This document shows, in pieces, positions 43,673-55,596 of a stretch of DNA of 64,000 bases (the first letter of the stretch is position 1; each line of letters opens with the position of its first letter). The stretch lies in NCBI RefSeq assembly GCF_910594005.1, contig NC_057848.1:135914155-135978154 (forward strand), given 5' to 3'. This stretch comes from Cervus elaphus (Eukaryota > Chordata > Mammalia > Artiodactyla > Cervidae). The notes under the pieces were generated by a model. The model did not search any database and was not told the DNA's origin. It was given only the letters and a program-made list of their open reading frames with translations. Both the position numbers and the translations under genes were made by a program.

Positions 43673-44150
43673 GGGGCTTCCCTGGTGGCTCAGTGGTAAA
43701 GAATCTGCCTGCCAATGCAGGAGACACAGGTTCAATCCCTGATCTGGGAAGATGCCACATGCTGTGGAGCAAATAAGCCCATTGTTGTTTTTCAGTTGCC
43801 CACTCATGTCCAGCTCTTTGTGATATCATGGACTGCAGGACACCAGGCCTCCCTGTCCCTCACCATCTCCAGAAGTTTGCCCAAGTTCATGTTCATTGCA
43901 CTGGGGATGCCATCCAGCCATCTCATGTGCCACAACTATTGAGCCTGTGCTCTAGAACCCAGGAGCTGCAACTACTAAAGCCTGTGTACCATAGAGCCCA
44001 TGCTTCACAAGGAAAGCCACTTCAATGAGAAGCTCATGCACCACAACTAGAGAGTAGCCCCCAGTCACTGCAACTAGAGAAAAGCCCATGTAGCAATGAA
44101 GACCCAGCAGAGCCAAAAGGAACTAAATAAATATATAAAAATTATAGGAT
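43673..44150 (+). mobile_element. CHR-1-type SINE split by an ART2A/BovB tail
   Basis: tRNA-Glu head GGGCTTCCCTGGTGGCTCAG and B box, then GCCACATGCTGTGGAGCAAA; after the insertion CACAACTATTGAGCCTGTGC, AGAGAGTAGCCCCCAGTCAC, AGAAAAGCCCATGTAGCAAT and A/T-rich tail. The body differs from BovA and matches the longer CHR family. Confidence 0.88.
43781..43927 (-). mobile_element. ART2A/BovB 3' fragment nested in CHR-1
   Basis: Antisense TTGTTTTTCAGTTGCCCACT, GTGATATCATGGACTGCAGG, TCCCTGTCCCTCACCATCTC and GATGCCATCCAGCCATCTCA, the 3' end shared by BovB LINEs and ART2A. This is the only piece that reaches beyond the BovA body and ties the window directly to BovB-carrying ruminants. Confidence 0.88.
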
Positions 44151-44169
44151 AATTATTCTTATTCCATAG

Positions 44170-44660
44170 GCTAATGATTTTCCTGAGGTAGATTAGATTA
44201 CTATTTCCAATTCTTCACTCCCTCCCTGTCAGGAAATGAGCCATAGCCTTTGCCATGTAACTTTGTGGTACTTCCTACCACTAGAGTCAGCTATATTTCT
44301 GCACCCCATCAATGCTAGACTTGGCTATGAGACTTGTGTTGGCCAATGGAACAATAATGACTGTGATGTGAGCTGCTTTACACATGCTTGTGTGATTTGG
44401 TTTCTTAGTTCCAACTATCCTGTGGGGGAAATTTATCCTGCATAGCCATTTGTCTCAGGATAAGACAAGCACAGCAGACCTGAATCCAATTTATAATCTG
44501 ATGTTGAATCCAACTGAGTCCAGCTGAAATCAGCTACATTGCAGCTGACCTGCAGATCTATGAGTGAGAAAAACAGATGTGTATTGTTATAAGCGATTTG
44601 GCTTTGGGGGTTTATTTGTTATGCAGGAGTATCATGGTGATAGCTAACTAATACATTAAT
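44170..44660 (+). mobile_element. LTR-like repeat (MaLR/ERV class), sense, diverged
   Basis: GACTTGTGTTGGCCAATGGA, GTGAGCTGCTTTACACATGC, then GGTTTATTTGTTATGCAGGA and ATAGCTAACTAATACATT, an order and ending typical of MaLR LTRs. Confidence 0.6.
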
Positions 44661-44681
44661 ACTGTTTGTCCTTTAGGATGA

Positions 44682-44835
44682 TTGGGGAGTTTCAAAATAT
44701 CCCTATCCTCAGGCATTACCCTTCTCAGAGATTCTAATTGAATTGGTCTGGGGTGGGGTCCAGGCATTGGTAGTTTTTCAAAGCTCCCATAGCGGGAGAG
44801 GTTTCCAAGGTGCAGCCAGGGTTGAGAACGATGTA
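44682..44835 (+). mobile_element. hAT MITE fragment (MER20/MER5-like)
   Basis: AGATTCTAATTGAATTGGTC, TGGGGTGGGGTCCAGGCATT and GCAGCCAGGGTTGAGAACGA are hallmarks; the first terminus is degraded. Confidence 0.75.
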
Positions 44836-46984
44836 TCTAGACTAACAAAGTCATAGCAGCCCATACTTACATGTATTAATCAGGGGTGGCCTAAGCAAAA
44901 TTATGAAGTTTTTAGTATACAACCTCTTGTTTTAATGCTCCTTCTGTCTTTTTACTATTGTTCCCCCTCCACCCTGACTCCATCCATGTAACCTCTTTTT
45001 TCCTTTAGACGCTCTTATTTTCACTGTCCTTTACACCTTAATGTGAATTCAGATAAAGGAGTTGCTTCCCCTGGGATTATTTGCAAATGAAACTTCATCT
45101 CTGTCTTGTAGAATAAAAGAATTATCTCCTGTAAAAAGATCTGTGGGTAAAACTAGGCAGAAGAACAGAAGGGTTTTAGGGGAACAGGCAAGTTATCCCA
45201 AATCTCTTCCACACCACAAATTTGGACTTTCTCCTGGAGCAGAGTTGGGTGGGCTGCAAGCAGGGGTCAGGCACCAAGACAGAGGCACAGCAGGTATATT
45301 GAACTTGTTTACAATGCACAGAAATGGGTGGGATCTATCTGGGTTGATGGCCTGCCTTCCTGAGTCTCCTGAATGTTAGGGAAAATATAGTCACTGTTCT
45401 GAATGGTCAGTTAACGTGATGTCTGCTTCCCATGTCCACAGGTCTCCCAATCTCCTGGACCACAAACCAACCCTGACGATCTAAGGCGGTCTCTTCCACT
45501 AGGTTTGGAGCCCCAAGTCCCCTCCCTGGCCATTCCCTTGCCCCCTTTTTGCTTCTGGGGACCAGAGCCCCCTCCTTTACAGCCTCTGACCCCAATGAGC
45601 TGATCTTCCCCTCTTTTTCAGGCAGTTGATCTTCATTATCTACAACTGGGTCCAGACCTTTAAGTCACAAAAAGCCCTTTATACACTAGCTTCAGGGAGG
45701 CCCACATGGGCCTGGTGACTCCCTATTTTTGATCCTTAAACATAAAAAGCCAATTCTTATCCAGCCTGGTGGGACGTCATGCCCCAGTGCTGACTCACGC
45801 TCCCATAGGGAGCCCAAGAGTTTCCCTGGTCCTTCTCTAAACATAATAAAGTGAAAATTCAAGTTGAATCTCCAACAGAACATTCCACTACAACCTCTTT
45901 TCCTAAATGTTAAGGTGTTACTGGAGACATGGTCGGCATGTAAGATGCAGTAACAAGCACTATTTTCATTACATATCTAATATCTTCCATGAAGTTTGGT
46001 GCAAATGACAGCACTTGGGGTGGGCACTGTGATGCAAGTCCCAGGGCCCCTTTAGTAAAGGATGGGGGGCTGTGGTGGTACTGAGTCTTCTGCATCTTCA
46101 GGGATGGCCTCAGAGAAAGGGACCCTCAGTCACAACCCTTTCTGGGGCAGCTCATGCCCAATGACTAATCAGGAGGACACTGACCAAAGAAGGGGCGGGA
46201 GGGGGGCAACTCGGAAGGTCATTCCAGTTTCAGAGGCCCCTGTGAAGCCAAGGTCTTAGTTCTCTTTTGCTAACAGTGCCCTGGACCCCTCACTTTTTGA
46301 TGACTCTGAGATGAACTCGCATTCTCTTTGCTTCTGTTTCTCCTTGTCTCCTAGCCTGCTCCAAGAGGCTATTGGTCCAATGACACTGCTGCCCCATCCT
46401 TGACTTCCTGGGTACCAAAGCACTGCTGTCCTACGTAGCATTTGCAACAGCTGTTCATAGAACTTGTCGCAGCCAGTTTTCAGTTGTCAGCGGGAAATTC
46501 CCCTTACTTCTTAACAACTATCCTTTCATATGGATACATTCCGTTCTCCATCGTTAGAAAGAAGGTCTGTGTCATGCTGGAAATACTTAATTCTTGATAA
46601 CTTACCGTCTCAGAAATGACTAGATAATACACTCAGAATCACCAGATGATGCTGATAATAAAAATAATTACAACAAAACATTCTGCACTATTTTACAGAG
46701 TTGTTTACCTTCCTTTTTATGGAACTTGGAACCAGTTTATCAGCAAGTAAGAAAATTTACTGACTTGAGCTTTGCTTCTTGTATCTTCCCCATAAGAAGA
46801 CTTCTTCCAAACACTGAAATGGTTGAAAACATGCAGCTGGAGTGAGTGCCTAGAGGGAGAGCCGAGGGGAGACCCAGGTAACCATCCCCCAGACATTGGA
46901 GGATTTTGCTGAGCTTCACTATTTATTTTGTAATTCTAGTCGATGTTAGTGTTTTTGCCTCCCTTTGATCTAGTCATGGCATCT
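44836..46984. other. Unassigned sequence, no gene supported
   Basis: About 2.1 kb without confident repeats. Frames do not exceed 105 residues. Parts such as 46500-46760 are AT-rich and unique. Confidence 0.5.
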
Positions 46985-47345
46985 TGGCTCTCTTTTGAGA
47001 AATTAACTGTGAGGGTTAATTGTAGGTGTCAACTTGGTGGGGCCATGGTATGCCCGGATGTGTGGTCAAACATTATTTTGGATGTTTCTGTGAGGGTGCT
47101 TTGGAATAAGATTAACATTTAAACTGGTAGACTTTGAATAAAGTGAATCAACCTCCCTTGTGTAAGTGGGACTCATCCTATCAGTGAAGGCCTGAGTAGA
47201 ACAAAAGACTGGCTTCTCCTGAGCAGGAGGGAATTCTCCCAGCAGATGGCCTTTAGACCTGAACTGTACCATTAGCTCTTTGTGGGTCTCCAGCCTGCTG
47301 GCCCACCTTGCAGATTTGGAATTTGTCAACCTCCATAATCATCTG
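46985..47345 (+). mobile_element. LTR (ERVL/MaLR class), sense, truncated at the SINE
   Basis: GAGGGTTAATTGTAGGTGTC, TTTCTGTGAGGGTGCTTTGG, AAGATTAACATTTAAACTGG and TCTCCAGCCTGCTGGCCCAC match the sense strand of the LTR family seen antisense at 6244-6748. The end with AATAAA is missing after the SINE at 47346. Confidence 0.8.
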
Positions 47346-47563
47346 AGGAGTTTCTGCAGTGGCTCAGTGGTTAAAAAGTCCACCTGTAATGTAGGAGACA
47401 CGAGTTCGATCCCTGGGTCAGGAAGATCCCCTGGAGGAGGGCATGGCAACCCACTTCAGTATTGTTGCCTGGAGAATTCCGTGGACAGAGGAGCCTTGTC
47501 GGCTACAGTCCACGGGGTTGCAAAGAGTCAGACACGACAGCGACTTAGCATGCACGCGAACTT
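47346..47563 (+). mobile_element. Bov-tA SINE
   Basis: TTTCTGCAGTGGCTCAGTGG, B box GTTCGATCCCTGG, body to GAGTCAGACACGACAGCGAC. Sits at the truncation point of the LTR. Confidence 0.95.
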
Positions 47564-49974
47564 GACAGTTAAGTGATTTAGGTGAAGTTCCCTCTCCCTC
47601 CCTGAATCAGACCCTAAGCTGAGATTTGAGCATCATTGGCAAATAAAAAATGGTGCTTCTAGTAGGCATCAGAAGGAAGCAGAGGTGGGGAGCCAGAGTA
47701 GCCATGGGCAGGTGACTGCTGTGGGCAACTGGGACCCTGTCCTCCCAGGGAACTCTGGGAGACTGTGGAACAGGCCTCAGAGCTGTTTCCCCCAAGTTCA
47801 AGGGCACCGGGGGATTCGTTCTCTAACTCCCACCCTCATTGGCTGAAGATGGCTCCCGGGAGTCTCAACTTTTTTGGCATCTCAGTCCTGCCCTGTAGAA
47901 AGTGGCATTTGCTCCTACCACCAGAGAAATCCCTCAGGCTTCTCACAGGTTCTTGCAGGAAGCACCTGCCAGCTTGCTGGGGAATAGCAAGCAACGGGTG
48001 CACGTGAGCAGGCCATTGGCAGCATCTGCCACATTAAGTACTTGCCCAGGGTCATAGCCAGAGGAAGCAGGAGCGGCCACCTGAACCCGGTGGGCCTGAC
48101 TCTAAGTGTGTGCACCTTTCCTTGTGACAACCCATTTTAAAGGGTGTTAAAATAATTCATTCCAATCAGGGCAAAAGCCACAGCATCCACACCTTGCAAG
48201 AACCCCAGCAAGTCTGGAAAATAAATACATCATGACACATCCCTGAGCTGTAGCTGTTTAAGAAAAATGCTCCCAGCAGATGCAGACCTGCCATTCCAGG
48301 GAGGCCCTCAGAGGCCAGCGTGACCTCGGGTTGGCTGCACGTGTCCTGAGAGGGTGTGATTGGCACCCTTCCAGGGGCGGGGATTGAGATCAAAGGCCTC
48401 ACTTTTGAGGGCTGGGCGAATTGGGCCATTATAAACGTCTTTAGAGGCTACAGCAGGCCGAAGGTGTGAACACAACACGGTTCGTCCATCCAGGCTGCCT
48501 AGGACACATGGCCTCTGGTCAGCCCAGATTTCCATTGCAGGCTGGGGCCACAGCGTGGTCTTCATGGCTCCAAGGCAGAAAACGGGGCAGGGAGGTGGGC
48601 AGCAGGGGAAGAGCAGAATCCAGCCTCTGAAGGAGGGGAAGGGGGCAGGGCGGTGATGCCCAGGCAGGTATGCTGGCAGGGCTCTGGTGTTTTTCTGGGG
48701 AAAACCTTGAGCCTCAGGAAAGCATGAACCCCATGGAGGCAGAGATTAACCCTGCTCCTCTGGAGAGAACCTTGCAAATCCAGCCTCAGGCTATAAGTGA
48801 TCCTGAAACTGCCTGGGAGCGCTAGGCCCCAGTGGGCCGGGCTTGAGATGGAGAATTGGTGTTCAGCGGTAGAGAGCTTGAGTGAGGCAGCCTCAGGGAT
48901 ACTCAGGGCCTGAGGAGTGGCAGGACCTGGCTGATGCTGGCATGACCCAGGAGGGCCCATAAGCCAGTGTTGATTCTCAGAAGCATAGGCTCAACTGCCT
49001 GACCCAGGGTTGCTTAGTGGTGGGGCTGGTAATTCAAATCTGTGGGCCGAGAGGGACAGGCTGAGCAGAAGGCAGGTGTGGCTTTTCCCTTGTCCTTCTC
49101 TATAAAATAACTCAGCTTTATTTTCTCTGTCTCTGTCTTCCCTCCTGCCTCGAAGCTGTCAGTTTCCATAGTGCATGAATTTCCGAGCAAGTAGGGAGTG
49201 CCTCTCCCATCTCTCTGGAAATACATGTTCTTTGAACCCGTCTCATCAGTATGATGAAGAAACAGAGAGCAGATCTAATCTATTGGCGTGTTTTTCTAAT
49301 TACCAGATTGATTTACCAGAGAAGTCTCCCCAGGAATTTGACTTCACTGCAAGGTCTTTGCAAGCTCTAAATGTGTTCTCTGAGACAAGCCCAGCCAAAT
49401 CCACACAGATTTGGGGGAACTGGGTCCCTCTAATCAGGGCACAGAGCTTATTTGTTTTCTAATGGAATCTGAATAGAATTTAACGCACAGCCATTCCGTG
49501 TGGAGTGCATTCATATTTTTAATTAACAAATTAGGAGCTATTTTGTTCCCCTTTGAACAGCAGTCATGTGGGCCTGCTTCCTTTTCGGCCAATTTAGTCA
49601 ACTCGGATGATTTTAATTACAACAGTCACGAGCACCAGAAATTCCTGCCTCTGACAGCTTCGCGACCTGGTCCATTGACTCTCATTTAAAAGCAAGTTTT
49701 CCCAGAACAGAGATCTCCAAGGGCGCTGTTGGGCATCGGGAGAGGGGACCAGGGACTGTGCCCTTGGGCACAGGCAGAGGAGAACCTCATTTTCCATTTT
49801 GAGACCCATTAGTCCTGATTACCAGGTTGCCAGTTCTCACCGGCCCCGCCTTCACATTTTTAAGAAGCAGCGGCCCCTCACGGGAAGTGCAGGTGAAATG
49901 CAAGGATGTGGAGAGAAAAACTGATCCCAGCCCTCAAGCTCTTGCCCTGGCATCCTCTCCTCGGGAACTTGAGC
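47564..49974. other. Repeat-poor region, candidate conserved non-coding segment
   Basis: Apart from an antisense MIR core near 48030-48110 (GTACTTGCCCAGGGTCATAG) I see no repeats. The part 49160-49700 is AT-richer with homeodomain-type TAATTA sites and long stretches that look unique. No exon supported; the 132-residue minus frame at 48562-48960 is in GC-rich DNA. Confidence 0.45.
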
Positions 49975-50113
49975 ACGCACATGAAGCCCCTGGGGATCTT
50001 GTTCACTCACAGATTCTGACTCAGTTGGCTTGGGGTAGAGCCTGAGACACTGCATTTTCAACAAACCTGCCAGTGCTGCTGGGCCCCACGGACCATATTT
50101 TGAGAGGCAAGGC
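49975..50113 (+). mobile_element. hAT MITE fragment (MER5A-like)
   Basis: CCCCTGGGGATCTTGTTCAC, AGATTCTGACTCAGTTGGCT, TGCATTTTCAACAAACCTGC and CATATTTTGAGAGGCAAGG. Confidence 0.75.
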
Positions 50114-50780
50114 TTTGGCTGGAGTATCTGTCTCTTGGAATGGAGGTGGGTTCCAGAATCTAGAAGGGTGGGGGGTAGTTGCCTGAAATGAAGTCACAGA
50201 AAGTGCAGGTGCAGTGGCACCCGTGAGAAGACATGTGGGAGTCTTTGCTACAGCCACGGTATCTCCTTGGGGCTGCTGCAGCACCAGACACCCCCACTCC
50301 CACATTCTGGTCCCCCTCAATGCACTCCCCATCACGGTGGCTGCCTGAGCCCTCAAGCCAACACCTGTCACCTTGGCTGACCATCATGCCCATGGGCTGG
50401 TTGATCAGAGGGTTCTGGGGGAGGTTGGGAACTTTGTGGGGGTTGATGGAGCCAGCCAAACCACTTTGGAGGCAGAGACAGTCCATTCTGGAAACCAGTC
50501 TGTCCCCCAGCCCTCCCTGCGCTGGCAGAATGGATGCTGAATTAGCAAAGCAGAGAACTGGGGAACACAATGTTCCCTGAGAGGTTGCAATCAAAAGGGT
50601 CCCAGCCCCCCCACCCCCTGCTGAGAATGCTGAGAATTTATGATGTGTCGACAGTTTGAGACCCAGCACATAACAGTCTGATGGGCTACAATTAGGAGTG
50701 TGTGCTAAGCCCCTCCCGATTCCTCCATCATGTATTCATGGAATTTATGTGGTATCAGCAAAGTGAGCTATGTGCACATT
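50114..50780. other. Unassigned sequence, no gene supported
   Basis: Opposed overlapping frames (169 residues minus, 115 residues plus) cover the same DNA; neither has domains. Confidence 0.45.
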
Positions 50781-51240
50781 TGGGGCAGGAATTTTAGAAC
50801 TATGATGTAATCATCCCATGAGAGGAGAAAAGACTAACAGTAAAGATGAATTAAAAGTCCCAAGCCTATTTGGATCTGGATTCAAAACAATGTGTCATGA
50901 TCATCTCTACGACATTTTTGAGACAACTCAGACACTATGTACTTGATGGCATTAAGGAATTTTTGTTAATTTGGGGGTGTGATAATGGAATGATGGCTAT
51001 GTTAAACAGAGAGTCCTTATCTTTAGTGATGTGCACTGAAATATTGATGGATGAAATGGTATGAGGTCTGGGACTTGCTTTAAAATGATACAGGGACAGG
51101 AGAAGTGGCTGAGGGTGTGAAAGAAGATTGATCATGAATTAGTAATGGTTGGAGTGGTGCAACGGCTACATGAGGGTTTATTACATGATTCTGTTTTTGG
51201 ATGTTTCAAGTTTTCCATATGAAAGTGAAAAAAATTCTAA
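50781..51240 (+). mobile_element. Old L1 3' end
   Basis: GTCCTTATCTTTAGTGATGT, GCACTGAAATATTGATGGAT, CTTGCTTTAAAATGATACAG and TTCAAGTTTTCCATATGAAA follow the order of an old L1 3' region. Frames are broken. Confidence 0.7.
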
Positions 51241-51904
51241 CTCACATCATGCATCTTGCTGATACCACATAAATGCCATGAATACTTGATGGGGGTGGGG
51301 GAGATATCCAAGATTGTGTAAAAGACTTTGCTTTCATCTTCCCTACACTCTGGGCTGGAGAAGGGGAGAAAATTCATCAGAACGTGATGAGCCAGTTCAC
51401 ACACACCTCGGTGATGTACTGCAAAGGAAATGAATGAGACTTCACTTTTGAAGATGGTGTGGGGGCTTAGATATTTACTCTGTCTCCAAAGCACTCAATT
51501 AGTTCATCCGTCTCCCTCTGTGGACCTCCTCCTGAATTTCCAGATAAATAGAATACAGGGAATTTGTTTGATTTGTTTGACCCTTATCCCCATCCAAGGT
51601 TGGCAGACCATCTCCCCAAGCAGACTGAGGTGAGTCTCTGAATTGGGAAGGTGGCCTGCACTGGGTCTGTCATGGCCAAAGCAATCCAAGGTAAAATTTT
51701 TAATTTAGCCTCAAACTGAGTTGTCCAGGGAACGCTGAGGAAAAGGACCATCATGTGACTAGATGGGATGATTATGAGACTAAGTGGAGTAGGAGGGGGG
51801 AGGAGGTATGGGTTATAGTCATTTTTGCTCAGAGTCACCTAAGTTTCTAACAATCTCATTCTTAGCAAAAGTCAACCTGGTTTGGGTTTAAGTAAAACAA
51901 AAGA
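51241..51904. other. Unassigned sequence, no gene seen
   Basis: Unique by eye; frames below 90 residues. Confidence 0.45.
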
Positions 51905-52078
51905 TAAATGTCATTGAGCATTTGCGTGAATCTAGCACTGTGGTACCACTTGATGAGTACATCTGTAGTAGGTATTATTCTCATTTTCCAGATGGAGAAA
52001 CTGGCTTAGAGAACTTAAGTCACTTGTCCAAGATATATAACTAGTAACAAGCAGGATCAGGGTCTGGACTAGGTTGAG
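51905..52078 (-). mobile_element. MIR SINE
   Basis: Antisense: CATTTTCCAGATGGAGAAAC, AAGTCACTTGTCCAAGATAT, ATAACTAGTAACAAGCAGGA. Confidence 0.82.
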
Positions 52079-52261
52079 GCAAGGAAGGACTTGGGGTGCA
52101 AAATATAAGGACACCCTCACTCTCAGGGTCAAGAGAATGCTGATCCTTAAATTTTTCTCCCAGTCACCTTGTTTGCCTCTTTCTAACCCTGGCCCTGATC
52201 AGGATTCAAACCCACGTCTGTATACCTTCCAAGTCTACATTCCTAAACGAAAGCCCAGGGA

Positions 52262-52298
52262 TTTTTCTTTCTTTCTTTCTTTCTTTTTCTTTCTTTAG
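52262..52298 (+). repeat. (TTTC)n microsatellite
   Basis: TTTTTCTTTCTTTCTTTCTT followed by TTTTCTTTCTTTAG. Confidence 0.92.
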
Positions 52299-52679
52299 TA
52301 GGGGACTGATTGGATGGAATGAATAGGCAGTTAAGACCGAGGGAACAAGAACTCTAACCTGGAATTGGTGGGATAAAAGGAGAGGAATGGAGAATAATCC
52401 CTTTGTACTCCATTGTGCCAGAACTTGACCTTTTAAGATCATTTTTGTTGTGGGCTCTGTTCTCTCTCCATGCAATTGCATTTTGCCTGTCTCACGAGTC
52501 TGGGTACTGGAAGTCTGAACTTTCCACCTGAACTTGTGCAGCCCAGGGTCTCTGCACTAGAATCGGGCATAGACTTCTTTGAGGTCTTCACCTCAAACTT
52601 CTGGTAATCAGTATCACTTCCAGTATGATCAGTCCTGGTAGATGTGGACTTCCTTACTCTTCAAGCTTATTGTAATATT

Positions 52680-53150
52680 AAACAAAGAAACTTGCCCTGT
52701 ACACTGCTAGTGGGGATGTAAATTCCAACCCCTTTGGATGGCTGTTTAGCACTATCTGCTAAAGTTAGTCCTAAGCTGACAGACCAGCAATTCCACTTTC
52801 AGGTATGTGCCTGGAATATTCACAGTAGCTTTATTCATAGTGGCCCTAGACTGGAAGCCACCCAGGTGTCTGTCAATATGAGGATGGAGAAATAAACTGT
52901 ACACAGCATTGAAATAGAAGGAGGAGGGATGAATTTCACAGTAAAAAATAAAAATACTGAGCAAAGAAGTCAGACACAAGAGCAAAGTTAGAATGTATGA
53001 CTTATTCCATGAAGTTCAAAACCAGGCAAAATAATCCATGGTGATAAGAATCATAGCAATGGTTACCTTTGGAGGGTTACTGATCGGGAATGGGTACAAG
53101 GATGTTTTCTGGGCTCCTGGCAATGTTGTTTGTCTTAATGCTTGCATTTA
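52680..53150 (+). mobile_element. Old L1 (ORF2 end and 3'-UTR)
   Basis: ACTGCTAGTGGGGATGTAAA, CACAGTAGCTTTATTCATAG, GACTGGAAGCCACCCAGGTG, GAAGTCAGACACAAGAGCAA and AATGGTTACCTTTGGAGGG are old L1 landmarks in order. The frame is broken by stops. Confidence 0.78.
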
Positions 53151-53155
53151 AAAAA

Positions 53156-53323
53156 GACTTCCCTGGTGGTCTAGTGGTTGACTTTGCCTTCCAGTGCAGG
53201 GGGTGTGGGTTCAATCCCTGCTTGGGGAGCTAAGACCCCACCTGCCTCTTGACCAAAAAACAAAAACAAAGAAGCAATATTGTAACAAATTCAATAAGAA
53301 CTTTAAAAATGGTTAAAAAAAAG
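53156..53323 (+). mobile_element. CHR-2-type SINE
   Basis: GACTTCCCTGGTGGTCTAGT, B box GGGTTCAATCCCTGC, GGGGAGCTAAGACCCCACC, GCAATATTGTAACAAATTCA and an A-rich end. Confidence 0.94.
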
Positions 53324-53484
53324 TAAACACCACTGAGAGAAAATATTTTCTTTAAAAAAGACAATAGTTTTGTCTCTTTTTAATTTGGCAGAATATTTAA
53401 ATTGCTCTCCGGTAGCTCAAGGTCCTCCCTTGCAAACAAAGTGTTCAATCTAAATTGTTTAAGCAGAAAGAGATTTATTATGAG

Positions 53485-53688
53485 GTGTGCATGCTCAGTG
53501 GCTTTAGTCGTGTGCGACTCTTAGCCCGCCAGGCTACAGTCCATGGGATTCTCCAGGCAAGAACACTGGAGTGGGTTGCCATTTCCTCCTCCAAGGGATC
53601 TTCACCACCCGGGGATTGAACCCCACATCTCTTGTGTCTCCTGCATTGGCAGGGGGGTTCTTCACTGCTGCGCCACCTGAAAAGCCCA
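53485..53688 (-). mobile_element. Bov-tA SINE
   Basis: Antisense from GTGTGCATGCTCAGTGGCTT to GCGCCACCTGAAAAGCCC. About 25 bases around the usual CTTTGCGACCCCATGGACTG are missing, an internal deletion. Confidence 0.94.
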
Positions 53689-53718
53689 CTTATCCCTCAG
53701 TAAACCTAGATACACATA

Positions 53719-53772
53719 TGATTGTTATTTTTATTGTTGTTACTAGTATTATTGTTGTTGTTATTGTTATGG
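53719..53772. repeat. (TTG/ATT)n low-complexity repeat
   Basis: ATTGTTATTTTTATTGTTGT followed by TATTATTGTTGTTGTTATTG. Confidence 0.85.
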
Positions 53773-54129
53773 CTGACCACTTGAGAGTAAATTACCGACA
53801 TCATGATATTTTAATCCTAAATACTTCTGCATGTACCTCTTAGGCACATGGACATTCTCGCATGTCACCATAGGAAATCTGACATTGAGACGACTATTAT
53901 TTACTATTCAGGCCTTATCCAGAGAGTGCTATTTGTCCAATAATGTACTTTATAGCATTGGTTTTCTGATCCAGGATCCAAATCAAGATCCCGTGTCAAA
54001 TTTCATCAGAGACCTTGTAAAATCACTATTGAGTTGGGGTCTGTTTTCTGTGAGCTAAGGGTGCCTGACAACTCATCTACAAATAATGAGTGTTTCTCAG
54101 GATTGACAGCTCGAGAGGGCTTTAAACTT

Positions 54130-54290
54130 TTCAAAAACTTCTTTCACTTATTTATCTCACTTGATCCTTACAACAGGCCTGTGAGGTAAGTAGGGGCATA
54201 GGTTAGTATCTCCATTTTATGGATGAGGAAACAGAGCCTCAGAGGGTCATGCCATGGGTTCAAGCTGGGAGATCTGTGGTCTTGCCCTGG
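54130..54290 (-). mobile_element. MIR SINE fragment
   Basis: Antisense: CTTGATCCTTACAACAGGCC, TTTTATGGATGAGGAAACAG, GCCTCAGAGGGTCATGCC. Confidence 0.8.
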
Positions 54291-55080
54291 CTTTGTGCTA
54301 ATCCCTGGACCTTTCCTCCACTCCCCCAGCAGATTAGTGGGCAGACGAGAGTTTAACCAGGCCTCGTCTCTGTGGGAGTTGGTGCTGCTGCAGAAGACAC
54401 CATCTGTCTCCCAGTTGGCTATTGTCCCTCTGGTGCCAGGGACTAGGCAAGCAGAGGTCTAGAAGAATGCCAAGGTAGGCAAGGGGGGAGGGCCCTTCCC
54501 TCTCCCCTAGTCCTGGCAGCAGTGTTACTCAATGATATCTGAGTGCCGCAGTGGGGCAACGAGTGGCTCAGGGGCAAGTTTTTCTATCCCCTGCAGAAGA
54601 GGCTGGTCCAACTGTTTTATGGTCCTTTCCTGCCACAGAAATCCAGAATGCTGGGGCTGCCCCACCCAGAGCCCTTTGGTGTAATGTGCTCCCTTCCAGC
54701 TGCCAACCCCTCTGCATCTCTTTGTCCAAGAGCTTTTACTGCGCCTACACACACAGTGAGAGAGTACTGGTGTCGACCTTTGCCTGGGACCAAGCCTCAA
54801 CCAATGCACGGGTACATAAATACCGCTGCTCTCTCACCCCTCACCTGGGTGAACTCTGAGACATGGCTTCAAAGTGTGGCCCTTGGACTGGTGCCAGTCC
54901 GAGCACTGTCTTTCAGTGGTTTGCAAAAAGTACCAAAATTGAGAGAAAGCAGTTGGAAACTTCTGCAGTAATTTCATAGAGTCGTCGTGGGTCTTGCATT
55001 TTTTTTTTTTAAATTGGGGCTTGTATATTGCATGTTTTTAAATTTTTAGAGTAATTCATTTTTATTGTCTATTCAAAAGT
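54291..55080. other. Unassigned sequence, no gene supported
   Basis: Opposed frames (142 residues plus, 94 minus) over 54525-54971 show no domain. A T11 run lies near 55001. Confidence 0.45.
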
Positions 55081-55084
55081 ATCA

Positions 55085-55143
55085 TGGCGAGGGCAGGGAC
55101 TAAGATCCTGCATGCCATGTGGTGCTGCCAAAAAAAAAAAAAA
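55085..55143 (+). mobile_element. CHR-type SINE 3' fragment
   Basis: GGGACTAAGATCCTGCATGC, CATGTGGTGCTGCC and A14; tRNA-derived head lost. AAAAGTAT occurs on both sides, a possible target duplication. Confidence 0.75.
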
Positions 55144-55378
55144 GTATTGGGGTGGGGGAAGTACTAGTCCACTGAAGATTAAAACAAACCCTAGTCCTTC
55201 ACCATAGGTTTTTTGAGAACTGTTGTTCACTGTTTCCCAGCAGTGAAATCAGTCCTGGGTCCCACTGCTCAGGAATGCACTCTCTGTCATTTTATCTCCC
55301 TTCCCTGTTTTGCTTCCTCATCACCTACAGTGCTTCCTGAGATAGCCCCCTAAATAAACTGTTTACACATAAATTCTT

Positions 55379-55588
55379 TGTTGTTGTTTAGTTGCTAAGT
55401 CGTGTCTGGCTCTCTGTGACCACATGGACTGAGCCTCCCAGATTCCCCTGTCCATTGGATTTCCCAGGCAAGAATACTGGAATGGATTGCCATTTCCTCC
55501 TCCAAGGGATCCTCCCAACCCAGGGGTTAAACCTGCATCTCCTGCATTGGCAGGTAAATTTTTTACCACTGAGCCACCAGGGAAGCCC
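55379..55588 (-). mobile_element. Bov-tA SINE
   Basis: Antisense from TTGTTGTTTAGTTGCTAAGT to CTGAGCCACCAGGGAAGCCC; target-site duplication AAATTCTT at 55371-55378 and 55589-55596. Confidence 0.96.
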
Positions 55589-55596
55589 AAATTCTT

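Noticed and set aside
43242..43829. 195-residue minus-strand frame
   Set aside because: Its N-terminal part is translated SINE (PGIEPVSPAL-type peptide seen from antisense Bov-tA/CHR heads genome-wide).
50160..50669. 169-residue minus-strand frame
   Set aside because: A 115-residue plus-strand frame covers the same bases, and no family resemblance was found.
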